Assembly: GCA_964404895.1 (NCBI GenBank)
Contig: CAYOLV010000004.1
Coordinates: forward strand, 124,001-188,000
Direction of reading: 5' to 3'
Length of the DNA: 64,000 nt
DNA from: JBGSUZ01 sp964404895
GTDB taxonomy: Bacteria; Bacillota; Clostridia; Peptostreptococcales; Acidaminobacteraceae
Numbering within the stretch: position 1 is the first letter of the stretch; each line of letters begins with the position of its first letter. Positions 1 to 7,624 of this stretch are shown here, one piece after another. A program made the translations under genes and the position numbers. Under the pieces are notes generated by a model that had not been told where the DNA came from, made no database searches, and saw nothing but the letters and a program-made list of their open reading frames with translations.

Positions 1-1178
1 CCGCCAGCGATTTTATCTGTATAGCTAAGCATACCGATAATTTTCTTCATTGGTGGCAATACGATGACTTCGTTTGCGTTACCGCCTGTAACAACTGCGT
101 CTGCAGATGGATCTGCATCGGCAAGAGATTGTGAAGAACCGTCTCTACCAGCATATTCGTCAGTAACGATAACTGTTTTAACGCCTTCAGCTTCGATTTT
201 TTTACAGTTCATGATGAGGTCTGTATCTGGGTTACCAAATCCTTCTTGAGAAACAATCGCGCCGTCAAGACCAAGGAATTTAGTGAATTTTGCAGTCCAG
301 TTAGAAGATCTCTCTTTATCTGCCAAATAAACGTTTTCATTTGTAATGATAACACCCATGAAGTTAATGGTTTTGCCATGTTCTGCATAAAGGTGTTTGA
401 TGATTGGGTTGTTCAAATGGTGGTAAGTCGTATTCTTGTCACAAGCTGATACGCAGTTACCGCTTAAGATAGCGCCGTCCATGATCTCAGTTGGGTAGAG
501 AATCGTTGGAACGATTTTCTTAGCGTCTACGCCGTAAACATAAGTGTCATGTAATAACCCTTGTGTTTGAAGCATGTAAACATAGCCTACTTTTGGTAAT
601 TCTGGATACTCTGCTGCTTGCTCAAAGAGTGGTTTTGTTTCATAAGTGTGAACAACATCTGGTGTCAATGTTCTAGCCAATTCACCAATCATTGTTGCTA
701 CATTTAATCCAGCCATTCTTGCTGCTGCTTCATAGTCATGTGGCTTGATGCCTTCAACAGGTTCAACGACTACACATACATTATTCAATTTTGAAAATGG
801 TGTGAAGTCCGCACCAGGACCAGTCATATCGATGATCCCTTCTTGGAAGCCTACGATTTTACCACATGTTACAATTGCTGCGCCTTTCAAGACATGTGTT
901 CTGCCTGAACCCACAGTTGTTACTTTGCTCACAACGCCAGGGAATATGCCGCCATCGCCCTCAACTTTAACGCGAGGTTCAATAACGTCTTTTACAGGTG
1001 TGATACGAACTTCTTCACCTGGTCTTGCCAAGTCAACTGTACATGACTTGAGTCTTTCATCTTCTAAAACCAGTTTCACAATGTCCTCGGCACACACGTA
1101 AAGCGTACCGTTTTCTACCTTAGAAACGTCTGCAAATTGGACATCTTTAATCAAGATTTCACCAAGTTCTAAACGCAA
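1..1178 (-). CDS. grdE: Glycine reductase component B proprotein GrdE (partial, C-terminus cut by window edge)
   Basis: About 392 residues are present; the family is usually around 430, so only the C-terminal tail is missing. GrdE is the proprotein that autocleaves at an Asn-Cys bond to give the small subunit with an N-terminal pyruvoyl group that binds glycine as a Schiff base during reductive deamination to acetyl phosphate and ammonia. The cleavage motif SGNCVSAC is visible with the cysteine at residue 242, the position known for clostridial GrdE. The start is TTG at 1178, preceded by a strong AAGGAGGTGA around 1184-1193; no ATG lies in a suitable place. It is the fourth gene after the glycine riboswitch, behind grdX, trxB and trxA. 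The selenoprotein genes grdA and grdB, if linked, lie beyond coordinate 1. Confidence 0.95.
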   Translation of the reverse strand, partial: MRLELGEILIKDVQFADVSKVENGTLYVCAEDIVKLVLEDERLKSCTVDLARPGEEVRITPVKDVIEPRVKVEGDGGIFPGVVSKVTTVGSGRTHVLKGAAIVTCGKIVGFQEGIIDMTGPGADFTPFSKLNNVCVVVEPVEGIKPHDYEAAARMAGLNVATMIGELARTLTPDVVHTYETKPLFEQAAEYPELPKVGYVYMLQTQGLLHDTYVYGVDAKKIVPTILYPTEIMDGAILSGNCVSACDKNTTYHHLNNPIIKHLYAEHGKTINFMGVIITNENVYLADKERSSNWTAKFTKFLGLDGAIVSQEGFGNPDTDLIMNCKKIEAEGVKTVIVTDEYAGRDGSSQSLADADPSADAVVTGGNANEVIVLPPMKKIIGMLSYTDKIAG

Positions 1179-1230
1179 AAGGCTCACCTCCTTTATACTT
1201 AACCGGTTGCCCGGTCAGTGACAAAAACAA

Positions 1231-1548
1231 TTAGATATTTGCCTCGATCATGCCTTTGATACCCGCTTTAGTTGCTTGATCTTTAGTGACTTCTCCAACT
1301 TTTACGCCATCTTTGTAAAGAATGATTGTCGGTAAACCCAATACTTTTTGAGAAATTGCTAATCTTCTAGCTTGAGTTGTGTTGAGTTTTGTAAACTTAA
1401 CTTTGCCTTCGAACTCTTCAGCCAAAGCTTCTACATCCGGTAATAAAGCTTTACATGGCTCACAGCCATCGCCCCAGTAATCTACCAATACAAAACCTTC
1501 TGCTTGAAGCACTTCTGCTTCGAATGTGTCTTTATCTACTGCTAACAT
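1231..1548 (-). CDS. trxA: Thioredoxin of the glycine reductase system
   Basis: A 105-residue thioredoxin. The redox motif is GCEPCK instead of the common GCGPCK or GPCK; this CEPC type is known from thioredoxins of Stickland-fermenting clostridia that reduce the selenoprotein GrdA. The later cis-proline segment (LGLPTIILYKDG) is intact. The chosen ATG at 1548 has AGAAGGAGG nine bases upstream; a start 11 codons earlier is open but has no ribosome binding site and gives an unusual basic extension. It lies between trxB and grdE, so it is expected to be cotranscribed and to deliver electrons from NADPH through TrxB to glycine reductase. The 106-bp gap to trxB holds a weak hairpin (1609-1629) that may partly attenuate read-through. 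Confidence 0.93.
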   Translation of the reverse strand: MLAVDKDTFEAEVLQAEGFVLVDYWGDGCEPCKALLPDVEALAEEFEGKVKFTKLNTTQARRLAISQKVLGLPTIILYKDGVKVGEVTKDQATKAGIKGMIEANI

Positions 1549-1654
1549 TCTCAAATTCCTCCTTCTGTATCTTATCAACATAACTGTGGACAGATGTTTT
1601 TTATAGAGAGCCCCACAAAAGTCAGGGCTAAACTAACCTTTTTAGTTAAGGATC

Positions 1655-2599
1655 TTATTCGAGATCTTCAACGTATTTTTCAGCCATAACCGCTGCAATT
1701 GCACCATCAGCTGTTGCTGTTACTACTTGTCTGAGTAATTTTTGTCTAACATCCCCAGCCGCAAATACGCCTTTAATGTTTGTTCTCATGTTCTCGTCAG
1801 TAATGATATACCCTGCTTCGTCCATTGTGATCAAATTCTTAAAGATACCTGTTTGTGGCAAGTAGCCTACAAAACCGAAGATACCAAATGTACCATCTTC
1901 TGGATCTGCTTCGATTCTTGTTTCTTCACCAGTTACTGTATTTTTAACAACCATATATTCTACTAGACCGTCGCCACCAATTTCAGAAACGACACTGTTC
2001 AATAAGTATTCGATTTTTTCATTCTTTTGTGTTTTTTCGATGATGGATTTAGCAGCTCTAAACTCTTCTCTTCTGTGAACCAAAGTTACTTTTCTAGCAA
2101 ATTTAGAAAGGTACATGGCTTCTTCAAGAGCTGTGTCCCCGCCACCAATACAGAACACTTCTAAGTCTGTGAAGAAGTCAGCGTCACAAGTTGCGCAATA
2201 AGAAACACCTTTTCCTGTCAATTCTACTTCGCCTGGGCAACCAATTTTTCTTGGTGAAGCACCTGTTGCGATGATAATCGATTTTGCTTCAATCACTTGA
2301 CCGCTTTCAGTGTGAATTTTTTTGATTTCGCCTTCAAGTTCTAAAGTAGAAACGCCATCTTTCACACGCTCTGCTCCAAACTCTTCACATTGCGCTACCA
2401 TTCTTGCTACAAGACTAGGACCTGTTGCGTGTTCCACAGAACCAGGATAATTTGCCACTTCATCGGTTGTAACGATTTGGCCGCCTGCTTTTTCTTTTTC
2501 AAGAATCAAAGTTGACATTTTAGCTCTGGCTGCATAGAGTCCTGCTGCAAGACCTGCTGGTCCAGCACCGATAATTACAACATCGTAAATTTTTGACAT
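1655..2599 (-). CDS. trxB: Thioredoxin reductase
   Basis: A 314-residue low-molecular-weight flavoprotein reductase of normal family length. It has an N-terminal FAD-binding GAGPAGLAAG at about residues 11-20, the redox pair C135-A-T-C138, an NAD(P)-binding CIGGGDTALEEA at about 150-161, and the C-terminal FAD motif FAAGDVR. It reduces the neighbouring thioredoxin, which supplies electrons to glycine reductase. The ATG at 2599 follows an AGGAGGCAA-type ribosome binding site. It sits between grdX and trxA on the transcript that begins with the glycine riboswitch, so its expression is likely glycine-inducible in addition to any general role in thiol redox balance. Confidence 0.95.
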   Translation of the reverse strand: MSKIYDVVIIGAGPAGLAAGLYAARAKMSTLILEKEKAGGQIVTTDEVANYPGSVEHATGPSLVARMVAQCEEFGAERVKDGVSTLELEGEIKKIHTESGQVIEAKSIIIATGASPRKIGCPGEVELTGKGVSYCATCDADFFTDLEVFCIGGGDTALEEAMYLSKFARKVTLVHRREEFRAAKSIIEKTQKNEKIEYLLNSVVSEIGGDGLVEYMVVKNTVTGEETRIEADPEDGTFGIFGFVGYLPQTGIFKNLITMDEAGYIITDENMRTNIKGVFAAGDVRQKLLRQVVTATADGAIAAVMAEKYVEDLE

Positions 2600-2637
2600 G
2601 AAAAATTGCCTCCTTAAATTTTATCTTAAATGATGAT

Positions 2638-3042
2638 TCATCCCATGGTGCAAATGCTTTCGATGCCGCTGTCGATCAAACTCAGATCGATTGTGCGAAA
2701 ATCATCTAGCACCGACTCGGGATAAACGACAGTGCGCTGATCTTTTAAAAATTTCTTCGCTGTGCCGATGGCTTCTTCGATAATCATGACTGACATCATG
2801 TGGATTGGACCCACTTCAGCGCCGACACAAATAGATTTAAAAGGTGTTTCATAAGGTTTAATGCTTCCCGTCAAAGGGTGGGTCAAGAGCTCATGCCCTT
2901 GGTGAACCAAATCTCTGACCATTGTCAGTATTTGAATCAAGTCAGCTTCAGGGCGATAATCTATTCGTTTCAAATGCCTGTCTGGCTTGACACTGTATTT
3001 CTCATTGACTTTGGCATTGTTTGTGATCAATATGTAAGCCAT
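2638..3042 (-). CDS. grdX: GrdX family protein
   Basis: A 134-residue protein matching the GrdX family, the small protein of unknown function that typically heads glycine reductase (grd) operons. I recognise it by length, the opening MAYILITNNAKVNEKY and its position. No catalytic motif, signal peptide or membrane segment is evident. It is the first gene after the glycine riboswitch and its terminator and is followed 38 bp later by trxB. Its biochemical role is not established in the family, so only the association with glycine or betaine/sarcosine reductase operons can be stated. Confidence 0.85.
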   Translation of the reverse strand: MAYILITNNAKVNEKYSVKPDRHLKRIDYRPEADLIQILTMVRDLVHQGHELLTHPLTGSIKPYETPFKSICVGAEVGPIHMMSVMIIEEAIGTAKKFLKDQRTVVYPESVLDDFRTIDLSLIDSGIESICTMG

Positions 3043-3113
3043 TTTTCCCCTCGCCTATCTTTTCCTAGAATCATTAATATAAGTTTAATCTTGTAAATAT
3101 CCATTTTTTACAA

Positions 3114-3152
3114 TAAAAAAAGGAAAGAATAGCAAATAAAGCTACCCTTTCC
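3114..3152 (-). terminator. Intrinsic terminator of the glycine riboswitch expression platform
   Basis: On the minus strand GGAAAGGGTAGC pairs with GCTATTCTTTCC across a short AT loop and is followed by TTTTTTT. It lies directly between the second glycine aptamer and grdX, the usual position of the regulated terminator in a glycine ON switch. Confidence 0.85.
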
Positions 3153-3357
3153 CTGTTCTATACCTGAGAGTTTCTTTCAGTTACCAGTGCCAAAAATCTT
3201 TCGGCGACTTTACCAAAATTGCCCCTACGGTGCTGATTAAACTATCAGCTTCTCAGAGTTCTGTCTAAATCCGGTCCTTTTGCCTGAGAAATTCGAATCT
3301 ATGGGTGTTCATAGAAGCTTGTTCCTTCGGCGATCAATTTAATGATTCTCTCCCTGA
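3153..3357 (-). promoter_or_regulatory. Tandem glycine riboswitch (two aptamers)
   Basis: Read on the minus strand, aptamer 1 begins with GGGAGAGA, carries GCCGAAGGA, and closes with TTCTCAGGCAAAAGGACCG. Aptamer 2 follows after a short linker with CTCTGAGA, CACCGTAGGGGCA, GCCGAAAGA and CTCTCAGGTA...GAACAGGG. These are the characteristic conserved blocks of cooperative tandem glycine riboswitches. The downstream terminator at 3114-3152 gives the expression platform. By family knowledge, glycine binding should prevent termination and switch on grdX-trxB-trxA-grdE. Confidence 0.95.
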
Positions 3358-3444
3358 TTTATCATCCAGTTTTTATATAGTTAAAATAGTTCAATAATAT
3401 TCCTAAAAAATTCATCATTTAAAATATTATTAGTTTGTATTTTG

Positions 3445-3473
3445 ATTATATAAAAAATCTATAAGAGAATCAA
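3445..3473 (-). promoter_or_regulatory. Predicted sigma-A promoter of the glycine reductase operon
   Basis: TTGATT (3468-3473), a 17-bp spacer, then a perfect TATAAT (3445-3450) on the minus strand. The expected transcription start near 3437 is about 80 nt ahead of the first glycine aptamer. Together with the riboswitch and terminator it accounts for the 460-bp gap between degV and grdX. Confidence 0.6.
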
Positions 3474-3502
3474 TACTATTTTATTTTCTTTCACAAACTT
3501 TG

Positions 3503-4342
3503 TTAACGTTTAAACGATATCGCTACACAACCTGGCCCTGAATGGGTTCCAACTACTGTGCCTACAGATGACCGAATAATTTCTTTTGGTTTATTTCGCT
3601 GAATAATTTCTTGCATAAATTCTTCCATATGTTCTTCGTCGTCTGCATGGAAGAAGCCAACAGTCTTATCTGAGAGGTCAATATTCTCATTTTCAAGGTA
3701 ATCAATGATCCATTTGACAGCTTTCTTTCTGCCTCTGACCTTGTCTAAAGACTTCAACTTACCATCTTCAATGGTAAGAATCGGTTTAATGCTGAGAAGA
3801 TTTCCTATAAAGGCTTCTCCTGCACTAAGTCTGCCCCCTTTTTGAAGGTATTCTAATGTATCCACCACAAAGAGATTCACCATTTGGTCTGCTTGACTTC
3901 TGATTTCTTTGGCAATAACATCTCTGCTTTCGCCTCTTTCTGCCATTCGAGCTGCTTCAATCACCAAAAGACCGTATCCAAAACTAATTGCTCTGGAGTC
4001 CACCACAGAGATTTTATCTGTGCCAATATAATCAATGGCGGAAAGGGCTGCGTTGTATGTACCACTCATATCCGAAGACATAAGAATCACGACTGCTTCA
4101 TCGCCTGCAGCTATAATTCTCTCAAATGTTTCGATAAAAGTCCCTGGATTCACTTGAGAAGTCGTAGGCAATTTGGTCGCTTCTTTTAGTTTTTTGAAAA
4201 ACTCATCTGCTTTTAAATCGATGCCATCTTTGAAGCTCTCTGTTTCAAAATTAACCATCAAAGGCAAAATTTCAATGTTGTATTGTTTTTGATAGCTCTC
4301 CGGAAGATCCGAAACACTATCTGCTAAAATTCTTATCGACAT
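3503..4342 (-). CDS. DegV family fatty-acid-binding protein
   Basis: A 279-residue DegV-fold protein; members bind a fatty acid and in several Firmicutes act as the FakB subunit that presents it to the kinase FakA. Signature blocks are visible: SDSVSDLP near the N-terminus, TTSQVNPGTF, SSDMSGTYNAAL, VDSRAISFGYG and LEYLQKGGRLS. The ATG at 4342 is preceded by GAGGTG at a good distance; the open frame extends 17 codons further without a ribosome binding site. No fakA is nearby, and it appears to be a single-gene unit between trmL and the glycine operon promoter. Whether it functions as FakB here cannot be decided from sequence alone. Confidence 0.88.
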   Translation of the reverse strand: MSIRILADSVSDLPESYQKQYNIEILPLMVNFETESFKDGIDLKADEFFKKLKEATKLPTTSQVNPGTFIETFERIIAAGDEAVVILMSSDMSGTYNAALSAIDYIGTDKISVVDSRAISFGYGLLVIEAARMAERGESRDVIAKEIRSQADQMVNLFVVDTLEYLQKGGRLSAGEAFIGNLLSIKPILTIEDGKLKSLDKVRGRKKAVKWIIDYLENENIDLSDKTVGFFHADDEEHMEEFMQEIIQRNKPKEIIRSSVGTVVGTHSGPGCVAISFKR

Positions 4343-4443
4343 GTAAAGCACCTCATATTTGTCTCTTATTGGGTCTTGATTTCCATAGCACACTAAAATC
4401 TAAGACTATTTTATACGAATACTACTCATATTTCAAATTAAAT

Positions 4444-4472
4444 AAGGAAAATGAATGGCAGTCATTTTCCTT
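4444..4472. other. Inverted repeat (hairpin) upstream of degV
   Basis: AAGGAAAATGA and TCATTTTCCTT form a perfect 11-bp stem just past the trmL terminator, about 100 bp before the degV start. It lacks a clear T-run on the minus strand. It may be a second, backup terminator for trmL or an operator for degV. Confidence 0.4.
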
Positions 4473-4483
4473 TTGGTCAAGAA

Positions 4484-4508
4484 AAAGGTCTGATTAAATC
4501 AGACCTTT
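4484..4508 (-). terminator. trmL terminator overlapping its stop codon
   Basis: AAAGGTCTGATT / AATCAGACCTTT is a near-continuous palindrome followed by TTTTTC on the minus strand. The last codons and the TAA of trmL (4494-4496) lie inside the hairpin. Confidence 0.8.
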
Positions 4509-4964
4509 AAAATTTAATTGTCTTAAAGCTTCATACATAATAATGGCTGCACTGTTTGAAAGATTTAGGCTTCGAGCCGCCTCATTCTGAAGCATGGGTA
4601 TTTTAATTCTCCGATTGCCATACCGTTCATGTATCTCTACAGGCAAACCACTGGTTTCCTTTCCAAAGACGATAAAACAGTCTTCAGAATAGTTGACTTC
4701 ATGATAATACTGAGTCGCTTTCGTTGAGGAAAAAAACAATTCTCGATCCCCATACTTGCTTAAAAAATCCTCTAAAGACTCATGGACTTCTAAATCTAAA
4801 AGATGCCAATAGTCCAGTCCTGCTCTCTTGACGTGCTTGTCGTCAATAGAAAAGCCCAAGGGCTTGATTAAATGAAGCTTGGCACCTGTTATCGCACAAC
4901 TTCTGGCTATATTACCAGTGTTGGGAGGTATTTCAGGCTGATAGAGCACAATATTGATTGGCAT
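4494..4964 (-). CDS. trmL: tRNA (cytidine/uridine-34 2'-O)-methyltransferase
   Basis: A 156-residue SPOUT-class methyltransferase of normal length for TrmL (YibK). Motifs include GNIARSCAITGAKLHLI near the N-terminus, FGKETSGLP in the middle, and the trefoil-knot SAM-binding segment IPMLQNEAARSLNLSNSAAI at the C-terminus. The enzyme methylates the ribose of the wobble nucleotide of tRNA-Leu isoacceptors using S-adenosylmethionine. The ATG at 4964 is preceded by GGAGA. It lies 41 bp after cheX and ends in a terminator that overlaps its own 3' end, so it may be cotranscribed with cheX. Confidence 0.93.
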   Translation of the reverse strand: MPINIVLYQPEIPPNTGNIARSCAITGAKLHLIKPLGFSIDDKHVKRAGLDYWHLLDLEVHESLEDFLSKYGDRELFFSSTKATQYYHEVNYSEDCFIVFGKETSGLPVEIHERYGNRRIKIPMLQNEAARSLNLSNSAAIIMYEALRQLNFKGLI

Positions 4965-5005
4965 GGATGTCTCCTAACATAAATATCTCTTAAAATGTTC
5001 TTTTC

Positions 5006-5470
5006 TTATTCCTTTACAGATAAATCCAAAATAATTTCTCCTAAGTCTTCGGCAACAAGAGGCACACATACGGTGCGCATTGAACCAGAAGAAATAGATA
5101 ATTTTTCGCCTACCATTAAAGAAGGAGGCGTAATATCTACATTGATGCCTGTGTTAAACAACAAGGTAGCAGAATTGCCCATAATCATGTTTCCGAGTTC
5201 AGAAAGGGCACTTTTCGAAAGTTCATCCAACTCATCAACAGGCATACCCATCATCATCATAGAGGCCATCTTTTTAGCAAAACCTACATCCATTGTGATG
5301 ACTGCTTGTCCACGAATTTCACCAGTGATCCCGACGATAATGACCACATCTTTGGCAGCATATGGACTTGCTTTGATGTAAGGTTTCCCAGTAATGAAAT
5401 CTATATTGGTCAATGTTTTCAGTACATCGGTTGTAGCTTTAATAAATGGATTGATAAATTCTACTTTCAT
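5006..5470 (-). CDS. cheX: CheX-family chemotaxis phosphatase
   Basis: A 154-residue CheC/CheX-type protein. The catalytic signature ExxN is present in the segment ELSKSALSELGNMIMGN, preceded by a run of methionines typical of CheX (MASMMMMGMP). Family members dephosphorylate CheY-P to reset the flagellar response. The start ATG at 5470 is chosen because AGGAGG lies upstream; a start 12 codons earlier lacks one. No other chemotaxis or flagellar gene is in the window, so this is an orphan copy; stand-alone CheX proteins may serve other response regulators. Confidence 0.88.
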   Translation of the reverse strand: MKVEFINPFIKATTDVLKTLTNIDFITGKPYIKASPYAAKDVVIIVGITGEIRGQAVITMDVGFAKKMASMMMMGMPVDELDELSKSALSELGNMIMGNSATLLFNTGINVDITPPSLMVGEKLSISSGSMRTVCVPLVAEDLGEIILDLSVKE

Positions 5471-5540
5471 ATATAATGACCTCCTAGTTATAAATATATC
5501 CTTCATTATACCCTGATTTTAGACTTTAACCTACTTTTAT

Positions 5541-6686
5541 TTAGAGTTTCGTCAGGAACTTTAAAAGTACAGGGCGTTTGATTTCAACCGCTTTTTTAGG
5601 ACAGAGTTCTTGACAACAATAACAACGAATGCAGTTGTTTAAATCTACTACTGGAAACTTATCTACCATCTCAATCACATGCATCGGGCACAGTCTTGAG
5701 CACTCTCCACAGCCTACACATTTGTCCTTCAAAAAAACGGGTTTGGGGCGGAGCATTTTGTCCGCTAAGTCTCTCATCCATTTTGGGTATTTTTCGTCTA
5801 AAAAGGCGACGCTTCTGATTTCTGGGGCATCAAAATGAGCCACTTTTAGCGTATCAATATTTATGCCTTTATAGTGTATCCCCTCTCCCTCAGGATTTAT
5901 TAGACCTCTATCGAACGCAGCTTTTAATGTAGGCACTTTATTTTGTTGAATATGAACCAACTGAACAGCCGCAAAATCCAACTCATGGGGGTTTTGAGCA
6001 CCTATTACCACGCCTATATCCACAGGATTACCAGCCGATGGGCCTGCGCCTTCCATCCCTACAATGCCATCCATAAAAGAGAGCACTGGTTTGACACTTT
6101 CACAAATGTCGACTAAAGCGTTTGCAAATTCTTCAGTTTTGGGCATCTTAAAGTGGTATTCCGCTTTGATCAGTCCTGGAATAGTGCCAAACATATTTTT
6201 AACTGCACCGGTGAAGAGCATCATGCCATGGGTTTTAAGCTTTGAGACTGAAATAACGTGATCTACCTGATCCAGCATAGCTGTCATTTGAACACGTTTG
6301 AGCATGACGCCGTGCTCAAAGACCCGCTCAATTTCATCAAAATTCCAATTGAGTTTGACTTGGTCAGATTGAAGCTCATTGTATCCACAGGTCTCATAAA
6401 TAGTCCCTAGAGCCTTCTGGTTAAATGGTCCTCCCGGACTGTCGCCTATGAGCACCTGACAACCGTGATCTGTCAATATGTCCGCAAGGGCTTTGACAAA
6501 AACAGGATGGGTGGTCGTCGCTTCTTCGGGGCGTTTTTTCATGAGCAAATTGACTTTGAGGAGCACTCGATCTCCACTTTTAATATAGGCATCTAAACCG
6601 CCCAAATCTTCAATACATTTTTCAAGAGAAGCACGAACACCTTCTAATTCGTATACTTTGCAAGCTTGAAGTGAAACTATGCCCAT
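5541..6686 (-). CDS. DUF362 domain protein with two C-terminal [4Fe-4S] ferredoxin motifs
   Basis: A 381-residue protein. The first about 310 residues match the DUF362 domain, including a segment on handling a metal-like or polyanionic ligand (VLLKVNLL near residue 45 and GDSPGGP near 100). Residues about 323-362 carry two consecutive CxxCxxCxxxCP clusters (CVGCGECSRLCP and CIRCYCCQELCP), sufficient for two [4Fe-4S] centres. The specific reaction is unknown for most of the family. It starts 20 bp after pduX with a good AGGAGG and so looks like the last gene of the cobalamin run, although a role in cobamide synthesis is only an inference from position. Confidence 0.82.
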   Translation of the reverse strand: MGIVSLQACKVYELEGVRASLEKCIEDLGGLDAYIKSGDRVLLKVNLLMKKRPEEATTTHPVFVKALADILTDHGCQVLIGDSPGGPFNQKALGTIYETCGYNELQSDQVKLNWNFDEIERVFEHGVMLKRVQMTAMLDQVDHVISVSKLKTHGMMLFTGAVKNMFGTIPGLIKAEYHFKMPKTEEFANALVDICESVKPVLSFMDGIVGMEGAGPSAGNPVDIGVVIGAQNPHELDFAAVQLVHIQQNKVPTLKAAFDRGLINPEGEGIHYKGINIDTLKVAHFDAPEIRSVAFLDEKYPKWMRDLADKMLRPKPVFLKDKCVGCGECSRLCPMHVIEMVDKFPVVDLNNCIRCYCCQELCPKKAVEIKRPVLLKFLTKL

Positions 6687-6706
6687 AAAAAACCTCCTAC
6701 GACAAT

Positions 6707-7624
6707 CTACCTTACGGTTATTTTTATGCCCTCTTTGTATGATTCTACAATTTCATAAGTCCCATAATATGTCCCAAAGGACTCCCTCTCAATACAATGA
6801 AGCAATTTTTCTAGGTCAGTTTTTTCTTCGTTGAGAAGCATGCCGCAAACAGTGCCACTGTGCCCTCCAACGACGCCATAGCAATGATTTTCCTCGGCTA
6901 TTTTAATGAGTTCCCCTAGAAAAGGTTTCTCTAAAATATTCTCGTTTTCAATCAAGGACAATGTACTGGCTCTGCCCATTTTTTCTATTGATTGCTCAGA
7001 AATACCTTCTCGGAAGAGACTAAGGGGGATATCAGTCTTCTTCGCTAGTTTTTCCAAATACTCCGGACTGGTTCTTAAGGAGTCCGTCATATAGGTATCC
7101 ACTGGTTTTAGCATGAGAATCTTCGCCGTGTTTTCGAAAACAAAAGGTTCCATGACCTGTCCATTTAGGTGGTCGATTAAAACTAAATGATTAAACATAA
7201 CCCCATCTGAAGGTTCAATTTCACAGGCCAACTGTAATAAAGTTTCCCCTGGTAAGGTTCTCCCTACCAAGGCGCTGACCCCCGCCATTACAGCCGTAAT
7301 ATCTGCAGTACTGCTTGCCATACCCTTCCCAATTTCTAAACGTTCTCCTATCTCAAAATGAATTTGTGCTTTTAAAGTCTTAGAAAGCTTCAAATAACCA
7401 CAAATTTTGTCAAAGGCCTCTTGGCTTTTAGGCATTAAGTCCGACTGACTTTTAAGTGCAATTTTCCTATCCTTAAAACTCATTTTCACTTCTGTGAACC
7501 GATTAATAGGCAAGGAAACTAAACATTCTCGATTTTCATTTATTGTTTGAATCCACTCGCCGCAAGTCCCCGGTACTTTGACGACAACAGATTTATATAA
7601 AATCTCACTCTCTCTTTTCATCAT
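6707..7624 (-). CDS. pduX: GHMP kinase, PduX-like L-threonine kinase
   Basis: A 305-residue GHMP-superfamily kinase. The ATP-binding loop appears as KGMASSTADITA around residue 100, and the opening VVKVPGTCGEWIQ is typical of the PduX group. PduX makes L-threonine O-3-phosphate, the substrate of the decarboxylase CobD that yields (R)-1-aminopropan-2-ol O-phosphate for the cobamide nucleotide loop. The start overlaps the end of cobD by 4 bp, so the two enzymes of the aminopropanol arm are translationally coupled here. That linkage supports the L-threonine kinase call over homoserine kinase or mevalonate-pathway kinases of the same superfamily. Confidence 0.85.
   Translation of the reverse strand: MMKRESEILYKSVVVKVPGTCGEWIQTINENRECLVSLPINRFTEVKMSFKDRKIALKSQSDLMPKSQEAFDKICGYLKLSKTLKAQIHFEIGERLEIGKGMASSTADITAVMAGVSALVGRTLPGETLLQLACEIEPSDGVMFNHLVLIDHLNGQVMEPFVFENTAKILMLKPVDTYMTDSLRTSPEYLEKLAKKTDIPLSLFREGISEQSIEKMGRASTLSLIENENILEKPFLGELIKIAEENHCYGVVGGHSGTVCGMLLNEEKTDLEKLLHCIERESFGTYYGTYEIVESYKEGIKITVR

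Noticed and set aside
745..1101. A 118-residue plus-strand open frame
   Set aside because: Lies antisense to grdE; no ribosome binding site and low-complexity Pro/Ser/Thr content typical of a shadow frame.
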